The notes beneath the pieces were generated by a model. It saw nothing but the letters and a program-made list of their open reading frames with translations, was not told where the DNA came from and made no database searches. Position numbers and translations under genes: made by a program. Of a DNA stretch of 64,000 nt, positions 49,201 through 60,479 are shown piece by piece. The stretch's first letter is position 1. Every line of letters starts with the position of its first letter. Source of the stretch: Rhizophagus irregularis (Eukaryota; Glomeromycota; Glomeromycetes; Glomerales; Glomeraceae); NCBI RefSeq assembly GCF_026210795.1, contig NC_089451.1, positions 1,348,001 to 1,412,000 on the forward strand. The letters run 5' to 3'.

Positions 49201-50286
49201 AAAAACCAATCTGACATGGATTACACCATTTATATATTCCATCTATTTCAGCTTTATATTTTTCACCACATTTTATACAATATTTCTCAAAATATTCTTT
49301 ATGAAAAACCAAAACATAATCTTTTGTATTTGGGTTTTGAGTTATTCCATAACTAGTAATATTTTTTAATCCATTAGCCTATAATAATATAATATATTTT
49401 ATATTTTAATATGAATATTTGAATTTGAATTTGAATTTACAAATAAAATTCATACCTTATCTAAAAACATATCAGAAATATATTGTAAATTATATAAATA
49501 TTTTAAGGCGACTTTTTCATTTAATCTTCTTTGCAAGTACATATTTGAGTCATATGCTTTAAATGAACCATCTGTATCATCACTTTTCCAATTCAATATT
49601 GCTGTAGCACCAATATTTTCTATTTCTTTAATATAACTTAACTGATCATATGGTATCCATTTAAATTGCTCTTTTTTAATAAAAGCAATAAAAACTTCAA
49701 TTTGTTCAATTCTACTAATCCAGTCAGTAAAATTACTTTTCAAAAAATCAATTTGGCATGGTTTACACCATTTATAGTGTTTATTTGTATATTCTTCACC
49801 ACATTTATCACAATATTTTTCAAAATATTTTTCGTTTAAAACCAAAATGTAATCTTCTGTATTTGGATTTTGAGACATTCCATATTCGATATTATTTGCT
49901 AAAAGTTTAAAAGGACTACTCCCTGATGTTGTTAAATATAAATTTACCTATTAAAACATAAAATACTTTTTAAAAAAAATAATTAAATTTAATGAGTAAA
50001 AGTTAAAAAAATACAAGCCTCATACCTTGTTTAAAAACTCATTAGAAACATCTTGTGAGTTATTAATAAATTTTAAAGCAACTTTTTTATTTGAATCCCT
50101 TTTATATCTTTTTAAACATACATTATAATATAATGGGCCATCCTTCCATATTGCTGTAGCGACTCCATTTCCTATTTTTTTAATGACGTTAAACTGATTA
50201 TATGGTATCCATTCAAATACAACTTTCCTTAAGATATAATTATCTTTCAAATATTTTTTTATATCTTTGTCATTTTTTTCCTCCAT
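43257..50286 (-). CDS. Kinase gene C: tandem N-lobe/zinc-ribbon modules ending in a TKL-like kinase
   Basis: Proposed exons: 50286-50026, 49947-49456, 49378-48395, 48319-47897, 47811-47359, 47280-46855, 46766-46311, 46239-45775, 45680-45222, 45154-44699, 44628-44209, 44135-43257; all phase 0, about 2057 aa. Twelve N-lobes can be counted: one in exon 1 (IGNGVATAIWKDGP), two in the fused exon 49378-48395, one in each other exon, and the last (GKGGFATVYSAIW, VALKCLH) joined to the full C-lobe. Each module repeats YGMSQNPDTKDYILVFHEKY, CxxC...KWCKSC, FTNWTSGNKQIDDFIQ and EWIPYNQF. Three modules in a row (46766-45222) are especially alike, pointing to recent duplication. In the last domain HRD is HCD (Cys for Arg, near residue 1845); Asp, DMG and APE remain, so activity-loop control may differ rather than catalysis being lost. 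Start: ATG 50286, MEEKNDKDIKKYL, comparable to MEEIDSEKIFDYL of gene A. Confidence 0.8.
48395..49378 (-). other. Double-module exon in gene C (intron lost)
   Basis: This exon is open over 328 codons and holds two complete modules. At the point where every other pair is separated by an intron the sequence reads FLNKVNRFFYNFLLGSSSFK. The neighbouring exon begins VNLYLTTSGSSPFKLL directly after its AG, so the joint falls exactly at the old exon border. A residual intron is not plausible (the only GT..AG candidate is 31 nt and would break the frame). Confidence 0.7.
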
Positions 50287-50744
50287 TGATTATATATTTG
50301 ATAACGAACAAAAAAAAAATAACGATAAGAAAGAAGATATGCAAATTGGCGAATTTTTTTTTTATTAGTAACACGTATTCTTTATTGAGTATATAAATAA
50401 ATATGATTAAGGCATTTGTATGTTGTACTGCAAATTTCTTTGCATGCATTTCATGATTCATAAACGGCAAGTCTGTAGTCTGTACACCAGGAGGATAAAA
50501 TAAGCGTAGATCTACAAAATAATACACGTGTGAAAAAACTACGCAAATCTACACCACTCGCGATGATATACGAGTGTGAAAAATTTAGAGAAATTTCAAT
50601 AGTATAAAATAGTGTATTTTTAAAAACGACGTAGTTTTTTAATAGTAAAAAATAATGTAATTAAGATTATCAAATTATCCTCTTAATTTTTTCCTATATA
50701 TTTTCCCGATATTTTTCCACATTTTATTATTATTTTTTTTTTTT
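50287..50744. other. Upstream region of gene C, no gene seen
   Basis: AT-rich. CACGTGTGAAAAA-type motifs and the repeated phrase AGCGTAGATCTAC / ACGCAAATCTACACC (50500-50560) are visible. A regulatory role is not supported. Confidence 0.35.
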
Positions 50745-50815
50745 ACTTACACTAAGAATCGAACTGAATACCTCAAGATAAACTATCAATATATTAAGTC
50801 GACCACTACACTATT
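50745..50815 (-). repeat. tRNA-like / SINE-like fragment
   Basis: On the minus strand TAGTGTAGTGGTCGAC resembles an A box and CAGTTCGATTCTTAG resembles a B box, 40 nt apart, followed by an A-rich tail (AAGTAAAAAAAAAAAATAAT). The arms pair poorly and no clean anticodon stem forms, so this is better read as a tRNA-derived SINE remnant than a working tRNA gene. Confidence 0.35.
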
Positions 50816-50894
50816 TGTTCTTTTTTAATTAGTATTATTTCATATTATTTATCTTAGAATAAAATGCATTTATATAATTTTTTTTTTGTAGATT

Positions 50895-51350
50895 ATAAAA
50901 TACCAATTTGTATAAAATTTTTAGGCATGAAAATATTATTGTGTAAATTTTACTCAACTTTTTTCAGATACAAACTTTTTAAAATATTTTAGCCTGTAAT
51001 TTGATGCGCAGTTTATTTAAATTCATGTATTTATCGAATTTTTAAAGTGTATAATACTGAAGCTACCAATTTATGTAAATTTTACACAATTTTTTTAGAT
51101 ACAAATTTATTAAGCCACATTTTCATGTGTGAGTCATGCAAAATCATGTATTTATGCAAATTTCTAAAGCGTAGATTGCTGAAACTACCTACTTGCGTAG
51201 AATTTATGAAACTTTTATGAAACTTTTTAAGTACGCCTTATCAAATAACCATTTTTTAAGTGTAAATTATGCAAAATTGTATATTTATAGATTTTTATGG
51301 AGTATAAATTTTCAGGGATTACATATTTGACAACTTTACGCCTCATATAA
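50895..51350. repeat. Degenerate tandem repeat, period about 120-130 nt
   Basis: The phrase (A/G)CTGAA(G/A)CTACC..(A/C)TT..GTA.A(A)TTTA recurs near 51058 and 51178, with related phrases near 50896 and 51312. Each unit also contains ATGTATTTAT.(G/C)AA.TT(T/C)TAAAG. About three and a half units. Non-coding. Confidence 0.45.
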
Positions 51351-51611
51351 TCTCCTGATGTAATCGATATACGTCGATAGATAATCAATGCGAAATTGAT
51401 GGATATGATGGCAAATGGCTAAAATATAAACCAGAATGCAACTTTAAATAAAAACTGTGACATTTTTAACATAAGTACTATAATGTGTCGACTTTGAACT
51501 ATAAAGTTTGTTTTACAATTTTAGATCGTCAACATCATGTGACAATAACTTTATTGGATCGTTACTTAGCATCACCACAGAAAAAACTACTATCGCGTGA
51601 CTTTTGGCTGG

Positions 51612-51810
51612 CCCTATAGAAATTTTTATCCGAATATTTCCATTGTTTCTCCGTGTCTTCCGTAAAAATTCTGTGAAAATGATACATTCATGGATATCCG
51701 TGTTAGCGAGATGAAAATTTCCACGATTTAAGGCTATAAATTCCATTAAAATAATACATTCACGGAAAAAACATGAAAAAATAAAAGCACGGATCAGATT
51801 TTTTACAGGG
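51612..51810. mobile_element. MITE of the CCCTATAAA family, copy 2
   Basis: Left end CCCTATAGAAATTTTTATCCG-like and right end CGGATCAGATTTTTTACAGGG are imperfect inverted copies of about 21 bp. TGG on both sides (51609-51611 and 51811-51813) fits a 3-bp target duplication. The interior has two CATTCA(T/C)GGA phrases as in the other copies. The minus-strand open frame across it is not a gene. Confidence 0.5.
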
Positions 51811-51859
51811 TGGAATTGTATTAACAGTGGTATATTGGTGGCGAAGTATGTGGCAAATA

Positions 51860-52096
51860 ATTAACTAGTCCAGTCGCACCGACCAAATTTAGTGATCACG
51901 TGACATATTTTTAATTTATCACATCGTCACACCCTCATCCGAGTTTCACTGTTTATTTATCTGAGGGACTTAGTTTTTTTCGAGTAGTTAAAAACTTATT
52001 CGTCACTGTTTATTTTCACGTGTTCATGTATAATGCTGTAACGCCAGCCCTGCATTAAATTTTTTGTCGGTGCAACTGGGGTAGTTCAAATAATTG
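51860..52096. mobile_element. MITE with 10-bp flanking duplication
   Basis: GTGGCAAATA is found directly on both sides (51850-51859 and 52097-52106). Inside, the ends are imperfect inverted repeats of about 30 bp (left ...CCAGTCGCACCGACC, right GTCGGTGCAACTGG...). A target duplication of 9-10 bp suggests mobilisation by a Mutator-like transposase (family knowledge; inference). Confidence 0.6.
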
Positions 52097-52106
52097 GTGG
52101 CAAATA

Positions 52107-53779
52107 GGATTTCACACACCAAAAAATTTTAAGTCCCAAAGCAGAGGGTGACGTGACTGGCAATTATTTTTCATATGACCCGAATATTTATAATAAAGGT
52201 CATAAGTAAAAGTACATGATAAATCAGTATTGGCCACTTTGGTATTTTTGATTGGAACTAGGAATATAAGTCCAGTCACTGGACCTATATGTCAGTTTTT
52301 ATAAGTCCAAATTAGGTCGCAGTTAAAAAAGTTTACAAATTTTTTTAAGATTATATGTAAATTTTCTAGTAAAAGTGCATATTTTTGGGGGAATATTATA
52401 TATAGTATTACATTAATTTTTAATATAAATAATACATTTTAAATTATTTATTTACTTTATATTATCAATTTTATATTAGACAAATTTACCAGAAATTCAA
52501 CATGTTTTACTCTAAAATTTTAAGACATGTATGGAAGTTGGGCGGTGATATGCTTTTGTTTGACAGGTAAAAGCTTAGATTTGAGCAGAGATATCACAAC
52601 TGCGCTGTACAAGAACGAAGATCAGTAAATTTCGCAAAGGCCGATTTCTTAGAATTTAAATTATGTGTCGTATGCATTCAGTATTTATATTTTTAAACAT
52701 TATTATATATCAATACTAGCACAATCCACCTCCTAATACTCATTCTGTTCAAGCTTATGTTTCAATATGATTAATTTTTTCTATTACTTTTGATTCTCCT
52801 TATAAAACACTTCCTTCATTAGCCAAAATTAATAATGCTGCTGAAAAAATTATAATTTTTTTTTTAATTTCAGTTATAGATAAATTACAATTGATTATTG
52901 CTACAAAGCCAATTAATAATGCTGAATAAATTTAATACGAAATAAAATTCTTTAACCAACTCGTTAATAAAGTAATAAAGAAAATAGTATCGAAGTCATA
53001 TGATAAAAAAGAAGATTTGCACTATATACAAAGTTTATATGATAAAAACGTATATTTTAAATAAGTAAAATAACTAAAATTATGTATATTTCCTTAATTT
53101 TGATTAGTACATTTGTATGGAGACGCTATTGTGGGTATAAATCACGTGAATTTTAATGTTGTAACGTTCAAGCCCATGTTGCCATCTTGAGCGTTAACAA
53201 AATAATGCTTTATTCAATAATAAAATATTAGTATCATATTAAATTCAAATAACAATGCTTGATCTAAAACTATTTTCTAATCCCAAAAATCAAATTGCGA
53301 TAATTTCTCCCTATTAGTACGTCCTATAAACTAATAATATAATTACTAGTCTTTTTCATCATAAGAAAAAGGTTAAAAGAATCGAAAATAAAATAATGGG
53401 TAAAATAGGATAATTCAAATTGCTCCCCACTTGGTCGAATAAGCCTCCTTTTTATAATTAATAATGTTTACCACACTTTCCTATTTTAGTTTCCCACTAT
53501 ACTAACCAAATAATAATAAAAATATAATCCCACATTTGATAAAAAAAAAATTATAAATAAAATAAAATAAATGAACTATGTAATACTAAACATTACATCA
53601 GTTAAATATAAAATTTATACACTAAAACTAAATATACCACAATTATTTTCTTTCATTAGATTTACAATAATTTTATTTTTTGGAATGAACTCAAAAGAAG
53701 AACCAGATTTTCAAAATTCCAAAATTCTTTTTTACGTTTCATCTTCGTTGAAAATTACGATTTACGAATAGTCTTCATA
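52107..53779. other. Intergenic, no gene seen
   Basis: AT-rich with a few less AT-rich patches (52130-52310, 52530-52620). No open frame with recognisable content. Confidence 0.45.
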
Positions 53780-55130
53780 AAAAATTGTTCCCTTGTTATT
53801 TAAAAATTACCATGCGTAGGTTTTTAAGGTGAAGATCATAAACACAGTAAAAGTGATAAAAAAAATTCAAAGATTTACTAAAGCTTTTTATTAAAAACTT
53901 TAACCCAATAATATATAAATAACATTTAATAAAAATAATTCTATAGCTCATATCAAAAAAACAGATAACGTAACAAATAACATAACATGACATAAATAAA
54001 TAAATATTAAATATTAAATATTAAAACAAACAAGTTAAAAAAAAAACTTGCAAAAAAAAGATGAGATTACGGAACTTAACGGAACTTAACGGAAATAAAA
54101 TTTTAAAATTGATATAAATTTTATGTTACATTGTTGCTATGTATGGGCCGTATGGCTAAAAAGAAAAAAATTTTCTTTCTTTTTTTTATATTATATTATT
54201 TATTATTGGAAAATATATTTCATGTGATGATGAATAAATTCGTCAAATGTTTTTCTTGAATTTCAAATCATCCTGAAATTTTGATGATAGACATTAAACA
54301 TTATAATATATGAACAAAGAAACATTCATTTGAATAAGAAAAATTTATTGTTTTTGTTTAATAAAGGAAACTTCTTATAAACAAAAAACGGAAAACAAAA
54401 AAAGAAATACCGAGTTAAAAAAATCAAGTATATACAATCTTTCATAATATGATCTTCATAAGCTCCCATATGGTAAATAATACATCCAATCATTGAAAGG
54501 CACCGTGTAAGTACAAAGGATTTCTTTGTTTTTTTTTCAAACAACATTTTTAAATTAATTTGTCATTTTATACCAAATATTGGTTATTATTAAAACAATG
54601 AAAATATGACATTAGAAATCTAAGACTAGAATTAAGCTTCTTTAAAAAATAAAGATTCATCGGTTATAGCTTAGCTTACAATTGGTTAATTTGATTGATA
54701 AGAAATTTAGTTCATACTGTCATACATTACGTCGTAAAATAACGTAGAAAATATGACAAACATAAGCTTTATATGCGATAAAAGATTTTTGTCGGATTTA
54801 CGCGTCAATAAATGTAATAAACGAATAAAAAAATTATTTTTAAGATGAAAAAAAAATTATTTCTTTAATATAAAATATAAAAATTATTTTTAAGACGAAA
54901 AAAAAAATTAATAATATCTTTTTATTAGTCATAAATTAAAAAATCAAACGTATTAATTTTAAAAGTTAACTTGAAGCTACAGAGTATGGGATATCATATT
55001 GTTGCGAAGCTACTTCAGAGAATATGTAGAATATGATGGTGATGGTAGGGAATGGGAACAATTTTTAGAATCGGTTTAGTTGCATTTGATATAAGATTTT
55101 TGTACAACTACTGTATCTTGATAAACGAAT
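53780..55130. repeat. Dispersed repeat, copy 3 (long)
   Basis: Matches 8080-8700 in order: ACCATGCGTAGGTTTTTAAGG, ATCATAAACACAGTAAAAG, TGATAGACATTAAACATTAT, ACTTGAAGCTAC, CTACTTCAGAGA and GGGAACAATTTTTAGAATCGG. It is longer through extra DNA in the middle (54330-54950). Confidence 0.5.
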
Positions 55131-55867
55131 AAACTACAAATTGCACTACCTTGAAAAAAATAAATTTTACTTGTATTTGTAATGATATATCAAAAAGTAA
55201 AAAGCTTATAATCATTAAAAAAAAAGAATTCAAAAGTTAACATTAAATTTAATGATTTAATAAAAAACTAGTAAATATCTTTGCCAAGTGCCTCCTTAGC
55301 TTATCTTAGTTGAATTTATTAGAAAAGAAAAGTAGCTAAAGCTCAAGAACAATTCTTTGATGCTGATAGATAATATCAAAAAATTACAGTTAACCCTCTT
55401 TATAACGTATTTTCCTAACACGTGACATTTAACCAATCAAATACCCTGTTATAATATTACCATGAGCAATCTTCAAACATAAAATACCAAATCAGTAAAA
55501 TGCTCTCACATATTTTTCTTTTCAAAAAGTGTTACCACGACAAATTCAACAAAAATATTTCGACATGATTAGAAGTAAATTACTGGAACGCGTTTCCATC
55601 ATTAACTCACGAAAAACGTCTCAGTTAAAAAAATAATAGAATATCAAAAACATTTTTTAACTTCACATACAAACGTTACCGACTCACTCCAGACCTCCTT
55701 TACACCTAGTCCTATCATCATGTCACATGACCGACGCGCTTGCGTCCATTATCAAAAAAACCTTTCGCGAACCACGTTTTCAAAAACTTCAAAAAACCAA
55801 ATATATCTATTACGGCTATAATACAAAACAACGACAAAGTATCACACGCTAATCTACTTTGTCAAAG
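55131..55867. other. Intergenic to start of LINE-like remnant
   Basis: No gene seen up to about 55690. From there base composition becomes richer in G and C (CCGACGCGCTTGCGTCC), marking the start of foreign-looking DNA that continues to about 57370. Confidence 0.35.
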
Positions 55868-57002
55868 ATGAGTTACACAACCTGGCAAAAATGTTTACTC
55901 TCGTCGTCTCGGCAATCGGCATTGAATATACGGTCCGTTATCAAGCTAATAACCGTCAATTCTTCATCAATCACGACAAAAGATATATTTATCGAAAACG
56001 GTTTGACAATTTTCGTCAAAAGTATAGTCTAAATAATCGTACCGCAAAGAAACAACATGCTCGTTTCAAACGACGCTGTGATCGCGTCTTCCATTCTACT
56101 CATAAACAAATCACCGATCCGATCCATATGGACATGGAATACAAATTGGCCGTGACCAAAAAACATCGATTTTTATTTTTAAATCACACGTTATTAATTA
56201 ATAAATCGATTAAACATTTAAGATATCACAAATTTGATAAATCCTAACAATTTTTACTCCCTACGACGTTATTTAATCGAACGATGAGACTTAATCCACC
56301 TATAGATATCAATACCCGACCGATGGGAATACCTCGGTCTCGACTTACGATCAAATCCCTCTTCAACATCCGTCTATCACTCCTGTCGGCTGTCGCTACT
56401 ACTCCTCAAGATATAGACATTCCGGATGATTTAAAACCATTTGTACCGAACAGTCCTTTATATACAACGAAGATGCAGAAAGCAAATTCTTTTAGAACCA
56501 GGCAGCAAAAAATGATTCGATGAATTAAAAAGACTCAAACGTTGCTACGATGCAGATGTAAAACACAAACAAGAACTTCTTGAGAAGTCAGAAAAAGATG
56601 AACACGTCGATATGACACGTGACCTCACACAATTCCAAAACTATACCAACAAACTAGTGACTTCGTTTTCCCAACGTCGTACAAAAATAAAAATTCTTCA
56701 AAATCGCCGAACTTGAGTCGGAATTTAATTTTAAAATAGACTACTTCTCAGTTATAGAACCAAACCAAGCACATTACCGTTACAAAGGTATCACCTCGGA
56801 CGACACCAAAACTCTCGAAACGCGTCCATACAAACGAAACGTTAACGACAACTATAACCTGAATTCACACAGGTTCGAACATGCAGAGAAAAAACCCTGT
56901 CCCTCGACCGATCTCTTTGAACATGATGACTCTTCAGATGGGGGATTAGTACTTACCATAGTTGGGAATAATTTTAGAGTCATATTAATTTTACACATGT
57001 AG
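55868..57002 (+). pseudogene. Decayed ORF of unknown, LINE-like element
   Basis: Three consecutive open stretches in different frames: 55891-56247 (RYIYRKRFDNFRQKYSLNN, KKQHARFKRRCDRVF), 56284-56523 (INTRPMGIPRSRLTIKS, DDLKPFVPNSPLYTTKMQ) and about 56720-57002 without Met (FKIDYFSVIEPNQAHYRY, STDLFEHDDSSDGG). Composition differs from all neighbours: basic, richer in GC. I do not recognise a domain. Because a hairpin and an A-rich tail follow at 57300-57367, it may be the truncated body of a non-LTR retrotransposon; this is inference. Confidence 0.35.
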
Positions 57003-57299
57003 TTTATTAATTTTTTTTACTACATCATTCAAAATTTCAAACAATTTAGAATAGTGTGAACCATTCCACTTCTAACAGTATTGACAAGTAGCGGCCTTTG
57101 GCCGAAAGCAAAATACGGATCTTAATAAATTTTTTTTTTTTAGGGTTGTGGTCCCTTTTTTTAGTGCGTTAATTTTCTCAGTAGCGATAGTTTTACTGTT
57201 AAAATAGTTACTATCGAAGGATGAGGTCCTGCCGCTGGGATGAATATCGATTTTCTATCTACATAGAACCTTCTTTGTATTTTTTTTTGTTGCACATAC

Positions 57300-57367
57300 G
57301 GTTATTTTTGGGATTGATCCCGATAACCACTTTTTAAGAAATAAAATAAATAATAAATAAAATAAAT
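57300..57367 (+). repeat. 3' hairpin and AAATAA-type tail of a LINE-like element
   Basis: GGTTAT...ATAACC encloses GGGATTGATCCC (57300-57328), and a tail of AAATAAAATAAATAATAAAT follows. Upstream lie another small hairpin (CGGCCTTTGGCCG near 57092) and GGGTTGTGGTCCC. Hairpin plus simple A-rich tail is the usual 3' end of non-LTR elements. Confidence 0.45.
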
Positions 57368-57370
57368 GAA

Positions 57371-60245
57371 TATTACGAATCAGCCAATTAAATTCTTTAA
57401 GTCCTTCGCTATAATCTTATAGGTGAAACCCGGAGGGTTCGTTGTATCGAGGGTTGACTGTAGTTGTTTATTACGCGTGATATAGATTGCATAAATTTAT
57501 ATTTCACATGATCACGCTGTATGAAGATTTATTTCTTACAGTAATGATAGCTATACTTTTTACATTTATATATATATCTGATATTACTTTTATTTATTTA
57601 CCTCTTTATTAACAGTTAGCATGTATTTAGTTTTCTTTTCTTTATACACCATTACACTTTTTGTACATGCCGACTTCTCTTTCCTTATCCTTTTTTTCCT
57701 TTAAAACTTCATCTTTCATTTATTTGTCGCTGCCTTTTTTCTTCAGTTTCTAAGATATCGAATGGTTAAACCTAATTGTGATCATGACACCATAATATTA
57801 GTTTGTTGATCATCTAAGGCTTCTCGTACTTTATTTATGCAAGTATTACCACAATGTTGACTAAAATGTATTGCACGTCCCTCTAATTAGTAAAAAATTC
57901 ACTATCACAAAATTTTAGTTTTTTTGGAATGAAAACTAAAAAATGATCATTTTTCCCAGAAAATTTTTTATATGACCCACTTAATATTTACTTTTAAAGT
58001 CTCTTGTTTGCATTCTTCAACTAATATTGGTAATTTAACTGGAAGATAATCATTTATGTATCCTATATACAGTGTTTTGCTAATTTTATTTTTAATTTAA
58101 TAATTTATCTCAAGATAAATAGAAGGCTTTATTAGTTTTGATGTGAATAACTTTTTTATAAAAAATATAATACACAAAGTTAATGAAAAAGAAATAAACT
58201 ATTAGAATATTCATGTTATTAATATGAATTTACATAATTTTATAATAAATAATTATTGGATGGGGAAAAGAGATATCAGTCGAAGTCTGATATCTCCATC
58301 CGTCATTAGGAATACTGCGGTGACCAATAGGAATTAATGTTACTGATAACGTTTTCAATATTGGATGTCTCTTAAATCGACTGAACAATAATAAGTACAA
58401 TTATTTTGTAAAAACTTTACACATGTTAATATCCACTTTTGGCTAAACATGTGTTTATAACAGCAATAACTTTATATAGTGTGCAGATAGTGATCAAAAT
58501 TATCTGGCCACTTTTCAAAGTGAAAAAATTTATATATATATAAGGAATATAAAGTTAGTAAAAATTTGGCTCTCATATCAAAATTTGCTTTAATTTGATG
58601 TGGACGCGCGGATTTTAATTTCTAAATAAAAAAATCTTAAGCCAATAAAAATTTGAGAATTGAAATGATATCGTCAAGCAAACCTTTATATAAATTAAAA
58701 AAAGATTGTATTGTGTATTTATTTATATATCAAGTTAATTCGAACAATTTAATAAATATAATATGGGTTTGGCATGAGAATCATTTTTAAATATATAAAT
58801 TATAGAAATGTTTGTCCAAAAAATACTCATTTTTAAACATGAATTTATAAAGCAAACATACATCTTTTAATTCTTGCATGTACTATTATATTATAAATTA
58901 AATGATTATTTGGGTTTCATTTTTGACTGTGCCTCTAATAGAATGAGAAATTTAAAACGCGTCAACATATACTTTCTTCAATTGAACATACCGTTTACAT
59001 ATAAAGATTATTTCTTACTATAGTAGTTGAACGTTTATGCTTGAAAAAGACAGTTTCTTTTAATTTCGTGTTTAGCAACGCAGTATGTATGTTAAACATT
59101 TAAATATAAGTTTATAAATTTAAAATATAGTTTAAATAAATAAAGTTCAAATTTTACGCTGGTACATTCATGTGATTTAAACTCATGTGATTTAAATGTG
59201 AAGCATTTTATTGGTTATCATAAAAAAAAAATTTCGGTTATAATAGACGCGGGCGGGATATGAGAACCAATTTTTAACTTTGTTAATATAGCAATAACAA
59301 AAAATTTAAGCTAAACAAATTCATTATGTCTTTATTAGTTTAAATAAATTTTATATTAATAAATTCTTCTTCATTTGCAATAATTACTATGAGATAACCT
59401 ATTGATAGACTTTTTGACAGAAAGTTTAATAAGGTGCGCAAGGATAAGTTTTATGTAAACGTAGCATTATGTAGTTTTGCGAGTTTACAAAAGTTTCACA
59501 AAATTTAAAATTTAAAATTATATACTAAGGATATTTTGGGTCCGGTGATTGGATTTTTATAATTTTGGATTAAATAAGATTCGTATCATTGAGTGATAAT
59601 AATTTAATTTTATAGGATCGATGTTTATCTTGTGATTGCTCTGTAAAAGTTAAGATATTACTTACGATATTTTTTGATCCAGTGATTAGATTTTCACGAT
59701 TTTAGTTCTCTGAATTCATCTCATTGAGACCGATTCAAATGGTGGTAAGTATATGTCTATTGGATTGATATTGACCAAATTTTAGTATTTTTAATTTTTT
59801 GATTATACAAATTGTAAAATTTATACAATAAGTGGCTTCATATTTAAAAATATGAAGTACTGGAATCTATTTATTGTGAATTAAATTATATTAACATGAT
59901 CCACAAAATTTTTAGTGAACAAAGAAAGTATTTACAAACAATAAATTTATATTTATTAAATAAGATAATAACAAATAAATATATATAATTGATATATAAT
60001 ACAGTATATGTAAATAAATAAAATATAACGAAATAAATAAATCAAAAATTAAAAAAAAATGACGAGACGATATACTGTATAATATTCCTGGAGGAACTTA
60101 ATTTAGATTGTTATAAAATATCTGACTAGTTTTGCCTCTTGTCTTTGATTTCAAATCAAGTATAAGTTATATTGAATATTATACCAGGTACAAGAAATTT
60201 TACATAGGTAAACTAAACATATTATGTAATCAATTCCACATACGT
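57371..60245. other. Intergenic, no gene seen
   Basis: 2.9 kb without a recognisable gene. 57464-57530 and 57690-57775 resemble 8770-8830 and 9190-9260. A perfect hairpin lies at 58270-58296. From about 60170 on (ATACCAGGTACAAG) the sequence resembles the 3' flank of gene C near 43110. Confidence 0.45.
58270..58296. other. Perfect 10-bp stem, 7-nt loop hairpin
   Basis: GAGATATCAG, loop TCGAAGT, CTGATATCTC. It is isolated, in non-coding DNA, without a following T run, so terminator function is not supported. Confidence 0.6.
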
Positions 60246-60429
60246 CCTATAAAAAATTTTATCCGTTATTTCTGTAAAAACTCCGTAAAAATGAGCCTTC
60301 ATGGATCTATTCACGGAAAATATAAATAATTCGATAAATTCCATGATATAAAGTTATTAATTCCGGAAATATGAGCCTTTTACGGAAAAAAGATGGAATA
60401 TAAAAAACGGATCGACTATTTTTACAGGG
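60246..60429. mobile_element. MITE of the CCCTATAAA family, copy 3
   Basis: Left CCTATAAAAAATTTTATCCG and right CGGATCGACTATTTTTACAGGG-type ends are inverted copies. ACGT flanks both ends. The interior (CTATTCACGGAAAATATAAA, AATTCGATAAATT, CCTTTTACGGAAAAAAGATG) matches 19198-19329. It sits 50 nt past the stop of gene D. Confidence 0.55.
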
Positions 60430-60479
60430 ACGTTAATAATATAATAATCAATAATTGCAAAAACTCAAATTAACTTACA

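Noticed and set aside
50745-50815. A functional tRNA gene
   Set aside because: A and B boxes are present but acceptor, anticodon and T stems do not pair well; SINE remnant preferred.
51513-51746. Minus-strand frame of 77 codons
   Set aside because: It runs across the edge of a MITE; the MITE copies elsewhere do not keep it open.
53571-54547. Short frames at 53571-53771 (+), 53796-53993 (-) and 54326-54547 (-)
   Set aside because: They lie in repeat DNA or low-complexity sequence and show no recognisable protein features.
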